Source of the DNA: Rhodocista pekingensis | Lineage (GTDB): Bacteria; Pseudomonadota; Alphaproteobacteria; Azospirillales; Azospirillaceae | DNA: 64,000 bases | Direction: 5' to 3' | NCBI RefSeq assembly: GCF_042665545.1 | Contig: NZ_JBHTCM010000018.1 | Span: forward strand, 124,001-188,000 | In this document: piece by piece, positions 37,381-46,050 of the stretch | How positions within the stretch are numbered: the stretch's first letter is position 1 | Layout of the letters: every line of letters begins with the position of its first letter | Program-made: the position numbers and the translations under genes | The notes under the pieces: model-generated | The model's input: the letters and a program-made list of their open reading frames with translations, nothing else | Told to the model about the DNA's origin: nothing | Databases searched by the model: none

Positions 37381-37968
37381 ATGGTGAGCGGTCTCAAGGC
37401 CCGGTCCACCGTCGAGATCGTGGAGGAGCTGCGGCGCGGCGACCTGCATGACCTGTGCGATGCGGCCGACGCCGCCATCCTGGACGGCGGCGGCTTCGGC
37501 TGGGTCGCTCCGCCGGAGCGCGAGGCCCAGGAACGCTACTGGCGCGGCGTCATGGCGGTGCCGGAGCGGGTCCTGTTCGTCGGCCGGCTGGACGGGGTGG
37601 TCTGCGCCTCGGCCCAGCTCGTGCGGCCGACCCGCAACAATGAATCGCAGCACTTCGCCGCCACGCTGACGACCAGCTTCGTCGCGCCGTGGGCGCGCGG
37701 CCACGGGCTGGCCCGGATGCTGACGCTGGCGGTGGAGGAAGAGGCGCGCCGCGGCGGCTTCCGGGTGCTGAACCTGGACGTGCGCGACAGCCAGAAGGCG
37801 GCCATCGCGCTCTATGAATCCCTCGGATACCGGCGCTGGGGTGTCCACCCCCGTTACGCCATGGCCCATGGCCGGGTGTTCGCCGGATACTTCTACACGA
37901 AGGACTTGGACGACGGTCCGGCGGACGGCCCCGAGGGCTCCGCCGGCGACAGCGGGCGGAACCGATGA
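37381..37968 (+). CDS. GNAT-family N-acetyltransferase within the his cluster
   Basis: 195 residues. CoA loop ARGHGLARML (about 104-113), strand VLNLDVRDSQKAAIALYESLGY and C-terminal VFAGYFYTKDL place it in the GNAT family. The stop codon overlaps the hisA start (ATGA) and the start lies 27 bases after hisH, so it is transcribed and translated with the histidine genes. A role in histidine synthesis is not established; acetylation of an amine intermediate or a housekeeping substrate are both possible. Confidence 0.85.
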   Translation: MVSGLKARSTVEIVEELRRGDLHDLCDAADAAILDGGGFGWVAPPEREAQERYWRGVMAVPERVLFVGRLDGVVCASAQLVRPTRNNESQHFAATLTTSFVAPWARGHGLARMLTLAVEEEARRGGFRVLNLDVRDSQKAAIALYESLGYRRWGVHPRYAMAHGRVFAGYFYTKDLDDGPADGPEGSAGDSGRNR

Positions 37969-38708
37969 ACATCTATCCGGCGATCGACCTCAAGGACGGG
38001 CAGGCCGTGCGGCTGCTGCGCGGCGACATGGATCAGGCCACCGTCTTCAACCCGGACCCCGCGGCCCAGGCGGCCGCCTTCCAGGAGCAGGGCTTCCGCT
38101 GGCTGCATCTGGTGGATCTGAACGGCGCCTTCGCCGGCCGCCCGGTCAATGCCGATGCCGTCTCCCGCATCCTGGAGCGCGTCAGCATCCCCGTCCAGCT
38201 CGGCGGCGGCATCCGCGACATCGCCACGATCGAGGAATGGCTGGGCCGCGGCATCCACCGCGTCATCCTGGGCACCGTGGCGCTGCGCGACCCCGATCTG
38301 GTGAAGGAGGCCTGCCGCGCCTTCCCCGGCCGCATCTGCGTCGGCATCGACGCCCGCGACGGCCATGTCGCGGTGGAGGGCTGGGCCACCACCTCCGACG
38401 TGCGGGCGCTGGATCTGGCGCTGCGCTTCGAGGATGCCGGGGTGGCCGCCATCGTCTACACCGACATCAACCGCGACGGCGCCATGGGCGGCGTGAATGT
38501 CGAGGCGACGGCCGACCTCGCCGTGCATCTGACGACGCCGGTGATCGCCTCGGGCGGGGTGCATGCGCTCTCCGACCTTCTGGCGCTGAAGGCGGAGGCC
38601 GAGACCGGCATCGAGGGGGTGATCGTCGGCCGCGCGCTCTATGACGGCCGCATCGACCCGCGGCAGGCGCTGGCGCTGACCGCCGACCCGGAGGATGCCC
38701 GGTGCTGA
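37965..38708 (+). CDS. hisA: ProFAR isomerase HisA
   Basis: 247 residues, TIM barrel. Catalytic aspartates lie in PAIDLKDG (D8) and YTDINRDGAMGG, and the paired phosphate loops are VQLGGGIRD and IASGGV. It isomerises ProFAR to PRFAR. It overlaps the GNAT stop by four bases and the hisF start by seven. Confidence 0.97.
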   Translation: MNIYPAIDLKDGQAVRLLRGDMDQATVFNPDPAAQAAAFQEQGFRWLHLVDLNGAFAGRPVNADAVSRILERVSIPVQLGGGIRDIATIEEWLGRGIHRVILGTVALRDPDLVKEACRAFPGRICVGIDARDGHVAVEGWATTSDVRALDLALRFEDAGVAAIVYTDINRDGAMGGVNVEATADLAVHLTTPVIASGGVHALSDLLALKAEAETGIEGVIVGRALYDGRIDPRQALALTADPEDARC

Positions 38709-39478
38709 AGGCCCGCGTCATCCCCTGCCTGGACGTGAAGGACGGGCGCGTCGTCAAGGGCGTGAACTTCGTCGATCTGGTGGATGCGGGCGATCCGGTG
38801 GAGCAGGCCCGACTCTACGACGCGGCCGGGGCGGACGAGCTGACCTTCCTGGACATCACCGCCAGTTCCGACAACCGCGAGACGATCTACGACGTGGTCC
38901 GCCGCACGGCGGAACAGGTCTTCATGCCGCTGACCGTCGGCGGCGGCGTGCGCACGGTGGAGGACATCCGCCGCCTGCTGCTGGCCGGCGCCGACAAGGT
39001 GTCGATCAACACCGCGGCCGTCCACCGCCCCGACTTCGTGCGCGAGGGCGCGGAGAAGTTCGGCAGCCAGTGCATCGTCGTCGCCATCGACGCCAAGGCG
39101 GTGGCGCCCGGCCCCGACGGCGCCCCGCGCTGGGAGGTGTTCACCCATGGCGGGCGCACCCCGACCGGGCTGGACGCCGTGGACTGGGCCCGGCGCATGG
39201 CGACGCTCGGGGCGGGGGAGATCCTGCTGACCTCCATGGACCGCGACGGCACCAAGGCCGGCTTCGACATCGGCCTGACCCGCGCCGTGGCCGACGCCGT
39301 GCCCGTGCCGGTGATCGCCTCCGGCGGGGTCGGCACGCTCGACCATCTCGTGGCGGGCATCCGCGACGGCCACGCCTCCGCCGTGCTGGCCGCCAGCATC
39401 TTCCATTTCGGGACCTTCTCCGTCGGGCAGGCCAAGCGCCACCTGGCGGCGGCGGGCATCCCGATGCGACTTGCGTGA
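38702..39478 (+). CDS. hisF: Imidazole glycerol phosphate synthase cyclase subunit HisF
   Basis: 258 residues. TIM barrel with catalytic D11 in PCLDVKDGRVVKG and the second aspartate in LLTSMDRDGTK, plus phosphate loops VGGGVRT and ASGGVG. It takes ammonia from HisH to form imidazole glycerol phosphate and AICAR. It starts inside the end of hisA. Confidence 0.97.
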   Translation: MLKARVIPCLDVKDGRVVKGVNFVDLVDAGDPVEQARLYDAAGADELTFLDITASSDNRETIYDVVRRTAEQVFMPLTVGGGVRTVEDIRRLLLAGADKVSINTAAVHRPDFVREGAEKFGSQCIVVAIDAKAVAPGPDGAPRWEVFTHGGRTPTGLDAVDWARRMATLGAGEILLTSMDRDGTKAGFDIGLTRAVADAVPVPVIASGGVGTLDHLVAGIRDGHASAVLAASIFHFGTFSVGQAKRHLAAAGIPMRLA

Positions 39479-39486
39479 GGGCGGCC

Positions 39487-39978
39487 ATGGCCGGACAGAA
39501 GAAACCGCGCAACCCCTGCAAACCGGGCAGCCCCCGCGCCGACCGCGCCGCCGCCGTGCCGGCCGCGGTGCCGCCGCCTGCCCCGGTGCCGCCCGCCGGG
39601 GTGCCGCCCGCCGGGGTGCCGGACCCCGCGGCCGGGGCCGGGGTGCTGGACGCGCTGCATCAGGTGATCCTGTCCCGCCGCGGCGCCGATCCCGACCAGT
39701 CGCACACGGCGCGGCTGTTCGCCCGCGGTCGCGCCAAGATCGCCCAGAAGGTGGGCGAGGAGGCGGTGGAGACGGTGATCGAGGGCATCCGCGGCGACAC
39801 CGACAAGCTGGCCGAGGAGTCGGCGGACCTGCTCTACCACCTGCTCGTGCTCTGGGCCGATGCCGGCCTGGATCCGGCCCGTGTCTACGCCATCCTGGAC
39901 GGCCGCCGCGGCACCAGCGGCATCGTGGAGAAGAAGAACCGCAAGCTGAAGGGCAAGGCCGGGGAGGCCGACGCCTGA
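39487..39978 (+). CDS. hisE: Phosphoribosyl-ATP pyrophosphatase HisE with N-terminal extension
   Basis: 163 residues. The MazG-like catalytic domain occupies about residues 55-155, with KVGEEAVETVIEG and EESADLLYHLLVLW carrying the metal-binding acidic residues. The first 50 residues are basic and then proline/valine/alanine-rich, including two copies of VPPAGVP encoded by a 15-bp tandem repeat. HisE is normally about 105-115 residues, so this extension is unusual. A later start within the frame is possible, but the ATG at 39487 lies just after hisF with GAGGGCGG between. Confidence 0.9.
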   Translation: MAGQKKPRNPCKPGSPRADRAAAVPAAVPPPAPVPPAGVPPAGVPDPAAGAGVLDALHQVILSRRGADPDQSHTARLFARGRAKIAQKVGEEAVETVIEGIRGDTDKLAEESADLLYHLLVLWADAGLDPARVYAILDGRRGTSGIVEKKNRKLKGKAGEADA

Positions 39979-39991
39979 GAGCCCGCGCCGC

Positions 39992-40031
39992 CAGCCGACC
40001 GGCAGCCAACCGACCGGCAGCCAACCGACCG
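39992..40031. repeat. 15-bp tandem units between hisE and hinT
   Basis: One partial and two near-full copies of CAGCCAACCGACCGG fill most of the hisE-hinT gap. Confidence 0.65.
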
Positions 40032-40044
40032 TGAAAGGGAGCCC

Positions 40045-40410
40045 ATGGCCTACGATCCGACCAACATCTTCGCCCGGATTCTGCGCGGGGAGATCCCCTG
40101 CAAGAAGGTGTACGAGGACAGGCACGTCCTCGCCTTCCACGACATCCGGCCGCAGGCCCCGACGCATGTCCTGGTCATCCCCAAGGGCCCCTATACCAGC
40201 TTCGCCGATTTCAGCGAGCAGGCGACGCCGGAGGAGATCCTGGACTTCATCCGTGCCGCCGGCCTGATCGCCCGGCAGGCGGGGGTGGAGGATTCCGGCT
40301 ACCGGCTGATCGCCAACCACGGACCCGACAGCCATCAGGAAGTGCCGCACTTCCACCTGCACATCCTGGGCGGCAGGCCGCTGGGGCCGATGCTGGTCCA
40401 GCCGGACTGA
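40045..40410 (+). CDS. hinT: HIT-family nucleotide phosphoramidase HinT
   Basis: 121 residues. Begins YDPTNIFARILRGEIPCKKVYED and ends with the histidine triad HFHLHILGGRPLG. HinT proteins hydrolyse adenosine phosphoramidates and aminoacyl adenylates. It sits 66 bases after hisE, a common placement in alphaproteobacteria. AAAGGGAG precedes the ATG. Confidence 0.95.
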   Translation: MAYDPTNIFARILRGEIPCKKVYEDRHVLAFHDIRPQAPTHVLVIPKGPYTSFADFSEQATPEEILDFIRAAGLIARQAGVEDSGYRLIANHGPDSHQEVPHFHLHILGGRPLGPMLVQPD

Positions 40411-40457
40411 CGGCCCGCCCGTGCACAGGCCCACCCGTCGCGCGCCAGGATACCGGG

Positions 40458-40533
40458 CGCGGCCTCCGCCGCAGGAATCCCACGCGGCCTCCGCCGCAGG
40501 TCTTTCCACGCGGCCTCCGGCGCAGGATTTTCC
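40458..40533. repeat. Three 25-26 bp tandem units upstream of the lactate permease
   Basis: Each unit starts CGCGGCCTCCGCCGCAGG (the third with one change) and ends in a T/C-rich 7-8 base tail (AATCCCA, TCTTTCCA, ATTTTCC). They fill the 150-base gap between hinT and the permease and end 27 bases before its ATG. Confidence 0.75.
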
Positions 40534-40560
40534 GTTCCCGCAGCTTCCCCGTGAGGTGCC

Positions 40561-42144
40561 ATGCTTCCGCTGCTCGCCCTCTCGCCGATCCTGCTCATCC
40601 TGGTGCTGATGGTGGTGTTCCGCCGCCCCGCCGCGACCGCGGCGGGGGTCGGCCTCGCCCTCGGCGTCGTCGTGGCGCTCGCCCTGTTCGAGGTCGCGGT
40701 TCCCCTGCCCGATGCCGGCGACGGTGCCGCGGCCCTGTCCACCTCGGTGGCGGCCGGGCTCGGCGGCGTCGCGCTGGAGGCGGCGTTCCTTGCCGCCACC
40801 ATCCTCTGGATCATCTTCCCGGCTCTCTGCCTGCACGAACTCCAGACGGCGACGGGGGCGGTGGACCGCATCCGGGCCAGCCTGACCGGCCTGTCGGGCG
40901 ACCCGCGGCTGCTGGCGATCCTGCTGGCCTGGTTCTTCGCCCTGTTCATCGAGGGGGCGGCCGGCTTCGGCACGCCGGCGGCGCTGACGGCCCCCATGCT
41001 GGTGGCGGTCGGCTTCGCCCCGGTGCAGGCGGTGACGCTGGCGCTGGTGGGGCATGCCATCGGGGTCAGCTTCGGCGCCGTCGGCACCCCGGTGCTGCCG
41101 CAGATCGCCGTGACCCCCTTCACCGGGCCGGAACTGGCGCAGGCCGTGGCCGTGCTGCATGGCATGAGCGGCTGGGTGATGCTGCTGTTCCTGGTCCGCT
41201 ACGCCCGCGTGACGGAGGGGCCGCTGGCCGCCGGCATGACCGGGCGGACGGTGCTGCCCTGGGCGGCGCTGGCGGCGCTGCTGTTCGTCGTGCCCTATCT
41301 GGCGCTGGCCTTCGCCGTGGGGCCGGAACTGCCGACCCTGGGCGGCGCGCTGGTCGGCGGGCTGCTGTTCGTGCTGATCCTGCGCCGCAGCGGGAACGGG
41401 GGCAGGGCAGGCGCCCCGGTCCCGGCCATGCCTGCCGCGGCGGGGGCGGTGTCCGGGCGGGGCCTGCTCTGGGCCGGGCTGCCCTATCTGGCGGTGCTGG
41501 CGCTGATCCTGGCGACGCGGCTGGTGCCGCCGGTGCAGGAGGCGCTGCGCGCGGTCGTCGTGGACTGGACGATGAGCGGCGGTTTCGGCGGCCGGGTCGA
41601 GCCGCTGTACCATCCCGGCACCATGCTGCTGGCCGGCTTCCTGCTGGGCGGGCTGGCCCAGGGGGTGGGGGCCGGCACCCTGGCCGGGGCCATGCGCCGG
41701 GCCGCGGCGCGGCTGCCGACGGTGGCGCTGGCGCTGCTGGCCATGCTGGCGCTGGCCCGGCTGATGGTGCATTCGGGCATGATCACCACCCTGGCCGATG
41801 CGGCCGCCGCCGGGCTGGGGCCGGTCTGGCCGCTGCTGGCGCCGCTGGTCGGCATCCTGGGCGCCTTCGTCACCGGCTCGGCCACGGCGTCGAACATCCT
41901 GTTCACCGACTTCCAGCAGGCCACGGCCCAGACGCTGGGCCTGCCGGTGCTGCCGCTGCTGGGCAGCCAGAACTTCGGCGCCGCCGTGGGCAACATCATC
42001 TGCCCGCACAACATCATCGCCGCCTGCGCCCTGGTCGGGATCGCCGGCCGGGAGGGCGAGGTGCTGCGCCGGACGCTGCTGCCCTGCGCCGTCTATGCCC
42101 TGCTGGGCGGGCTCCTGACCTGGGCCTTCGCCGCGCTGGGATAG
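40561..42144 (+). CDS. lctP: L-lactate permease (LctP family)
   Basis: 527 residues with about 12-14 membrane helices, no signal peptide. Family signatures include FIEGAAGFGTPAALTAPML (about 138), GVSFGAVGTP and a C-terminal GSATASNILF and NFGAAVGNIICPHNIIAACA. It imports lactate, and often glycolate, with protons. No lactate dehydrogenase gene adjoins it. The -10/-35 region could not be told apart from the tandem repeats upstream. Confidence 0.92.
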   Translation: MLPLLALSPILLILVLMVVFRRPAATAAGVGLALGVVVALALFEVAVPLPDAGDGAAALSTSVAAGLGGVALEAAFLAATILWIIFPALCLHELQTATGAVDRIRASLTGLSGDPRLLAILLAWFFALFIEGAAGFGTPAALTAPMLVAVGFAPVQAVTLALVGHAIGVSFGAVGTPVLPQIAVTPFTGPELAQAVAVLHGMSGWVMLLFLVRYARVTEGPLAAGMTGRTVLPWAALAALLFVVPYLALAFAVGPELPTLGGALVGGLLFVLILRRSGNGGRAGAPVPAMPAAAGAVSGRGLLWAGLPYLAVLALILATRLVPPVQEALRAVVVDWTMSGGFGGRVEPLYHPGTMLLAGFLLGGLAQGVGAGTLAGAMRRAAARLPTVALALLAMLALARLMVHSGMITTLADAAAAGLGPVWPLLAPLVGILGAFVTGSATASNILFTDFQQATAQTLGLPVLPLLGSQNFGAAVGNIICPHNIIAACALVGIAGREGEVLRRTLLPCAVYALLGGLLTWAFAALG

Positions 42145-42149
42145 GGGGA

Positions 42150-42165
42150 CCCGGGACCGCCCGGG
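42150..42165. terminator. Hairpin between convergent permease and marC
   Basis: CCCGGG - ACCG - CCCGGG lies in the 31-base gap between the two stop codons. Stem of 6 bp, no T-run. Confidence 0.4.
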
Positions 42166-42175
42166 CGACGCGGCC

Positions 42176-42811
42176 TCAGGCCAGCCAGCCGGGGAACAGG
42201 TTGCGCAGGCCGGTGGAGATGATCTCCACCGCCACCGCGGCCAGCAGCAGGCCGAACAGGCGGTTCATGATGTTCAGCCCGGTCCGGCCCATCATCCGGC
42301 CGATCGGCACGGCCAGACGCAGCGCCAGCCAGATGAAGAGGCAGACCAGCAAGATGGACCCGACGATGATCGCCGTGTGCTCCCAGCCGCTGCCGCGCTG
42401 CGTCTCGATGATGACGGCGGAGATGCTGCCCGGCCCCGCCAGCAGCGGCAGGCCCAGCGGCACGACGCCGATGGCGTGGCGGCTGGCCGCCTCGTCCGCT
42501 TCGGTCGGGGTCTGCTTCACGGCCGACACGGTGGCGTTCAGCATGCTGAGCGCGATCAGCAGCAGCACGATGCCGCCGCCGACCCGGAAGCTGTCCAGGC
42601 TGGTGCCGACGATGGCCAGCACCGCGTTGCCCAGGAAGGCGGACCCGGCCAGCACGCTGAACACCGTCAGCGCGGCCGAGGCGGCGGTGCGGTTGCGTTC
42701 CGCATCCGTGCGCCCCTCCGTCAGCCCCAGGAAGATCGGGATCGCCGCGAACGGCGTCAGCATGGCGAACAGGGCAACGATGAAGCGTGAATATTCGGAC
42801 CAGGGTTCCAT
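42176..42811 (-). CDS. MarC-family membrane protein
   Basis: 211 residues, six membrane helices. Conserved GVVPLGLPLLAGPGSIS (about 122-138) and the N-terminal LTPFAAIPIFLGL are typical of MarC/UPF0056 proteins. The biochemical role of the family is unclear; the earlier link to multiple antibiotic resistance was withdrawn. It is convergent with the lactate permease. Confidence 0.88.
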   Translation of the reverse strand: MEPWSEYSRFIVALFAMLTPFAAIPIFLGLTEGRTDAERNRTAASAALTVFSVLAGSAFLGNAVLAIVGTSLDSFRVGGGIVLLLIALSMLNATVSAVKQTPTEADEAASRHAIGVVPLGLPLLAGPGSISAVIIETQRGSGWEHTAIIVGSILLVCLFIWLALRLAVPIGRMMGRTGLNIMNRLFGLLLAAVAVEIISTGLRNLFPGWLA

Positions 42812-42991
42812 GGACGGTTCCGCCGCGACAGGACGGATGCTCTTGTCTCAATTCGGAACACGGGTCCAGCGATTTCCGGCCTGTCGCTCCCCCTGCCGTC
42901 GCGGGGGTCGCCTGCCGTTCCGGCATGGCCGGGTCCATCGTGCGCCGGCGGTCGGCGCCGCGCGCCCGTCGGTACAGGAAAGGAGCGTCCG

Positions 42992-43639
42992 GTGAGGAAT
43001 GGACGTGTCGTGATCTCCGGCTGTTCGGGGGGCGGCAAGTCCACCCTGCTCGCCGAACTGAAGGCGCGAGGCTATCCGGTTGTCGAGGAACCCGGCCGCC
43101 GCATCATCGCCGAGGAGACGGCCCGGGGCGGGAGCGCCCTGCCCTGGGTCGATCTCGCCGCCTTCCTGCGCCGGGCGATCGACATGGCGCTGTCCGATCA
43201 TGCGGCGGTCGCGGCGGCGGCACAGGAGGGCTGGGTCTTCTTCGACCGCGGCCTGGTCGATGCCGCATCGGCGCTGGAGGCCCTGACCGGCGATCCCGTG
43301 CTGCGCCCGCTCTGCACGGCGCACCGCTACCATCCGCGGATGTTCATGGCGCCGCCCTGGCCGGAAATCCATGTGACCGAGCCCGACCGCCGGCACGGGT
43401 TCGATGCCGCCGTCGCGGAGCATGAGCGCCTTCTGCGGACCTACCCCGCCCTGGGGTATGAGGTGCTGCCATTGCCGAAGCTGGCGACCCCGGCCCGCGC
43501 CGATATCGTGCTGTCGTCGCTGGCGGGTTCCGCGTCTGCCCCCGCTGTCGTGGGGGCGCCTGCCGTGCTAGCATCGTCGCGTCCGACCGCTGCCAGCGGA
43601 AAGCCGCCGGGGCGAAGCGCAGGGGCAGAGCCGCCATGA
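42992..43639 (+). CDS. AAA-family ATP-binding protein (AAA_28 type)
   Basis: 215 residues from GTG 42992, with AAAGGAG upstream. Walker A SGCSGGGKST (about 9-18), then VVEEPGRRIIAEE, Walker B-like EGWVFFDRGLVDA (about 80) and a predicted lid. These small ATPases resemble nucleoside kinases and occur singly or near toxin-antitoxin genes. After the core (ADIVLSSL, about 178) a 37-residue low-complexity tail runs to a stop that overlaps the antitoxin start (ATGA). Confidence 0.8.
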   Translation: MRNGRVVISGCSGGGKSTLLAELKARGYPVVEEPGRRIIAEETARGGSALPWVDLAAFLRRAIDMALSDHAAVAAAAQEGWVFFDRGLVDAASALEALTGDPVLRPLCTAHRYHPRMFMAPPWPEIHVTEPDRRHGFDAAVAEHERLLRTYPALGYEVLPLPKLATPARADIVLSSLAGSASAPAVVGAPAVLASSRPTAASGKPPGRSAGAEPP

Positions 43640-43905
43640 CAGAGAAGCTCATCATCGACCTCCCCGCCGCCGCCGATCTGCCCGTCGATGTCCGCAACGA
43701 TCAAGGGGCGCTCCGCGATACGCTGGCCGCCGGCCTGTTCCGCCAGGGCCGTCTGTCCCCCGATCAGGCGCGGCGCCTGATGGGCGTGAGCCGCCGGGAG
43801 TTCGAGGACCGGCTGGCCGCCCTGGGCTTCCCCGCCGCGGACGAAACCGACCTGGCGCATGAAGCGGCCGCCGCATCTCGGCTTGCCCACCGCCGCGATG
43901 CGTGA
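43636..43905 (+). CDS. UPF0175-family antitoxin
   Basis: 89 residues. A short N-terminal strand, then AALRDTLAAGLFRQGRLSPDQARRLMGVSRREFEDRLAALGF-like helices (about 24-65) typical of UPF0175 (COG2886), a DNA-binding antitoxin family found next to DUF3368 PIN toxins. The start overlaps the AAA gene stop, and the end overlaps the toxin start by 8 bases. Confidence 0.82.
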   Translation: MTEKLIIDLPAAADLPVDVRNDQGALRDTLAAGLFRQGRLSPDQARRLMGVSRREFEDRLAALGFPAADETDLAHEAAAASRLAHRRDA

Positions 43906-44383
43906 GTTCGTTTCCGACACGGGGCCGCTGATCTCTTTCGAGCGCATTCCCGACGGTTTCGGCCTGTTGCGCCGGATCGCCAGGGGGATTGTGGTTCCGC
44001 TGGAGGTCCTGGAGGAACTGGAGGCGGGTCGTGGCGGAAAAGGTGCCTACCTCACCGGACAGGGGATCGAGGAGTTTGTCCGGGTAATGGTTGCTCCCCC
44101 CGTGCTTGCAGTGTCACGCGGGCTGCACACCGGGGAAGCCGCTGCCATCGCCCTTGCGCTGAACCGCGGCCTACCCCTGTTGATCGAAGAACGGAAAGGA
44201 CGTGAGATCGCCTGCGCGCTGGGGATCGACACGATCGGGCCTGTCGGCCTGATCCTTGCGGCTTGGCAGATCGGCCGTCTGACGACGGAGGAAGCCGAAC
44301 TGGCCTTCACCGCCCTCCGCGACGGAGGGCGGATCAACCGTAGTCTCCTGGAGGCCCTGATGGCGCGGATCAGGCCGACCTGA
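43898..44383 (+). CDS. PIN-domain toxin (DUF3368/COG2405)
   Basis: 161 residues from ATG 43898; an in-frame ATG at 43859 is an alternative. PIN ribonuclease fold with the first acidic residue in SDTGPLISF (D7), VLEELEAG, and GEAAAIALAL. At the fourth position, where DUF3368 usually has a DDxxAR pattern, this protein has IEERKGRE. The metal site is still acidic. It is the presumed toxin partner of the UPF0175 protein and would cleave RNA. Confidence 0.82.
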   Translation: MREFVSDTGPLISFERIPDGFGLLRRIARGIVVPLEVLEELEAGRGGKGAYLTGQGIEEFVRVMVAPPVLAVSRGLHTGEAAAIALALNRGLPLLIEERKGREIACALGIDTIGPVGLILAAWQIGRLTTEEAELAFTALRDGGRINRSLLEALMARIRPT

Positions 44384-44410
44384 CCCGCGCCGGTCCCGCC
44401 CTCCGGCCCG

Positions 44411-46015
44411 TCAGCCCAGCCCGGCCTCCGTCGCCTGCGGGTGCAGGGCGCGGTCGATCAGGGCGATGGTCTCGGCCACGCCGTAGAGCTGGACGAAGCT
44501 GCCCATGCGGGGGCCGCTGGTCTGGCCCAGCAGCACCTCGTACAGCGCCTGGAACCAGGTGCGCAGCTCGGCGAAGCCGTGCCGCTTGCCGACCTCGAAC
44601 ACCTCGTTCTGGATCGCCTCGGCCGCGGCGCCCGCCGGCAGGCCGGCCAGCACGCCGCGCAGGTCGGCCAGCGCCGCCCGCTCCTGCTCCGACGGGGCGC
44701 GGTAACGCTTCGTCGGCTTCACGAAGTCCTGGTAGTAGGCGACCGCGTGCTCGACCAGACGGTCCAGGAAGGGCGTCGTCTGGGGGCTGGCGCCGGGGGC
44801 GTAGCGGCGGATGAAGCCCCACATCACCTCGGCGTTCTCGGCGTTCGCCGCACCCGCGAGGTTCAGCAGCAGGCCGAACGACAGCCCCGCCGTTCCCTTC
44901 ACACCGTCCGGGATGCGGCCGTTGTGGATGTGCCAGGCGGGATTCTCCAGCTTCTGCGCCGGCTCCATCCCGTCGACCTTCTCCACGAAGGTCAGATAGT
45001 CGTCCACGGCGCGCGGGATGACGTCGAAGTACAGCTTCTTCGCTGCCCGCGGCTTGTGGAACATGTAGAGCGCGAGGCTCTCCGGCGGGGCGTAGCGCAG
45101 CCACTCCTCCACCGACAGGCCGTTGCCCTTGGTCTTGCTGATCTTCTGGCCCTTCTCGTCCAGGAACAGCTCGTAGTTGAAGCCCTCCGGCGGCTGGCCG
45201 CCCAGGATGCGGCAGATCTTCCCGGCCAGTTCCACCGACGGGATCAGGTCCTTGCCGGACATTTCATAGTCCACGCCCAGGGCGGACCAGCGCATGCCCC
45301 AGTCGGGCTTCCACTGGAGCTTCACGTTGCCGCCGGTGACCGGAAGCTCGACCTTGCGGCCGTCCTCGTCCGCGAAGACGATGGTGCCGGCGTCCGCATT
45401 GCGCTCCAGGATCGGCACCTGGAGCACGCGGCCGCTGGTCGGGCTGATCGGCAGGAAGGGCGAATAGCTCTGCTGCCGCTCCTCCCCCAGGGTGGGCAGC
45501 ATCACGGCCATGATCTCGTCGTAGTGCTGCAACACCTTCAGCAGGGCGGCGTCGAACCGGCCGGAGCGGTACCAGTCGCTGGACGACTGGAACTCGTACT
45601 CGAAGCCGAAGGAATCGAGAAAGCCGCGCAGCATCGCGTTGTTGTGGTGCCCGAAGCTCTCGAACTTGCCGAACGGGTCGGGCACCTTCGTCAGCGGCTT
45701 GCCCAGATGCTGCGCCACCATCTCCTGGTTGGGGATGTTGCCGGGGACCTTGCGCAGCCCGTCCATGTCGTCGGAGAAGGCGAACAGCCGCGTCGGCACG
45801 TCCGGCAGCATGCGCTGGAACGCCTGACGCACCATGGTGGTCCGCACCACCTCTCCGAAGGTGCCGATGTGCGGCAGGCCCGAGGGGCCGTAGCCCGTCT
45901 CGAACAGCACATAGCCCTTGGCGGGTTTTTTGTCGGCGTAGCGCGCGACGAGCTTGCGCGCTTCCTCGAACGGCCAAGCCTTCGCCTGCATCGCCAGTTC
46001 GTGTTCGCCGGACAT
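44411..46015 (-). CDS. lysS: Lysyl-tRNA synthetase, class I
   Basis: 534 residues. Class I (LysK-type) enzyme with HIGH-like LPHIGTFGE (about 45) and KMSKS-like KISKTKGNG (about 285), a Rossmann core, and a C-terminal anticodon-binding domain. It charges tRNA-Lys. Class I enzymes are characteristic of alphaproteobacteria, archaea and spirochaetes. The start at 46015 is preferred because GGTGGAAGAA lies right before it. ATG 46027 and TTG 46042 are in frame. The promoter reads TTGACC-N17-TAGGGT. Confidence 0.95.
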   Translation of the reverse strand: MSGEHELAMQAKAWPFEEARKLVARYADKKPAKGYVLFETGYGPSGLPHIGTFGEVVRTTMVRQAFQRMLPDVPTRLFAFSDDMDGLRKVPGNIPNQEMVAQHLGKPLTKVPDPFGKFESFGHHNNAMLRGFLDSFGFEYEFQSSSDWYRSGRFDAALLKVLQHYDEIMAVMLPTLGEERQQSYSPFLPISPTSGRVLQVPILERNADAGTIVFADEDGRKVELPVTGGNVKLQWKPDWGMRWSALGVDYEMSGKDLIPSVELAGKICRILGGQPPEGFNYELFLDEKGQKISKTKGNGLSVEEWLRYAPPESLALYMFHKPRAAKKLYFDVIPRAVDDYLTFVEKVDGMEPAQKLENPAWHIHNGRIPDGVKGTAGLSFGLLLNLAGAANAENAEVMWGFIRRYAPGASPQTTPFLDRLVEHAVAYYQDFVKPTKRYRAPSEQERAALADLRGVLAGLPAGAAAEAIQNEVFEVGKRHGFAELRTWFQALYEVLLGQTSGPRMGSFVQLYGVAETIALIDRALHPQATEAGLG

Positions 46016-46050
46016 TTCTTCCACCATATCAAGGGAAACCAAGGTCGGGC

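Noticed and set aside
40458..40533. CRISPR array
   Set aside because: Only three units, repeats adjoin with 7-8 base tails rather than 30-40 base spacers, and no cas genes are present.
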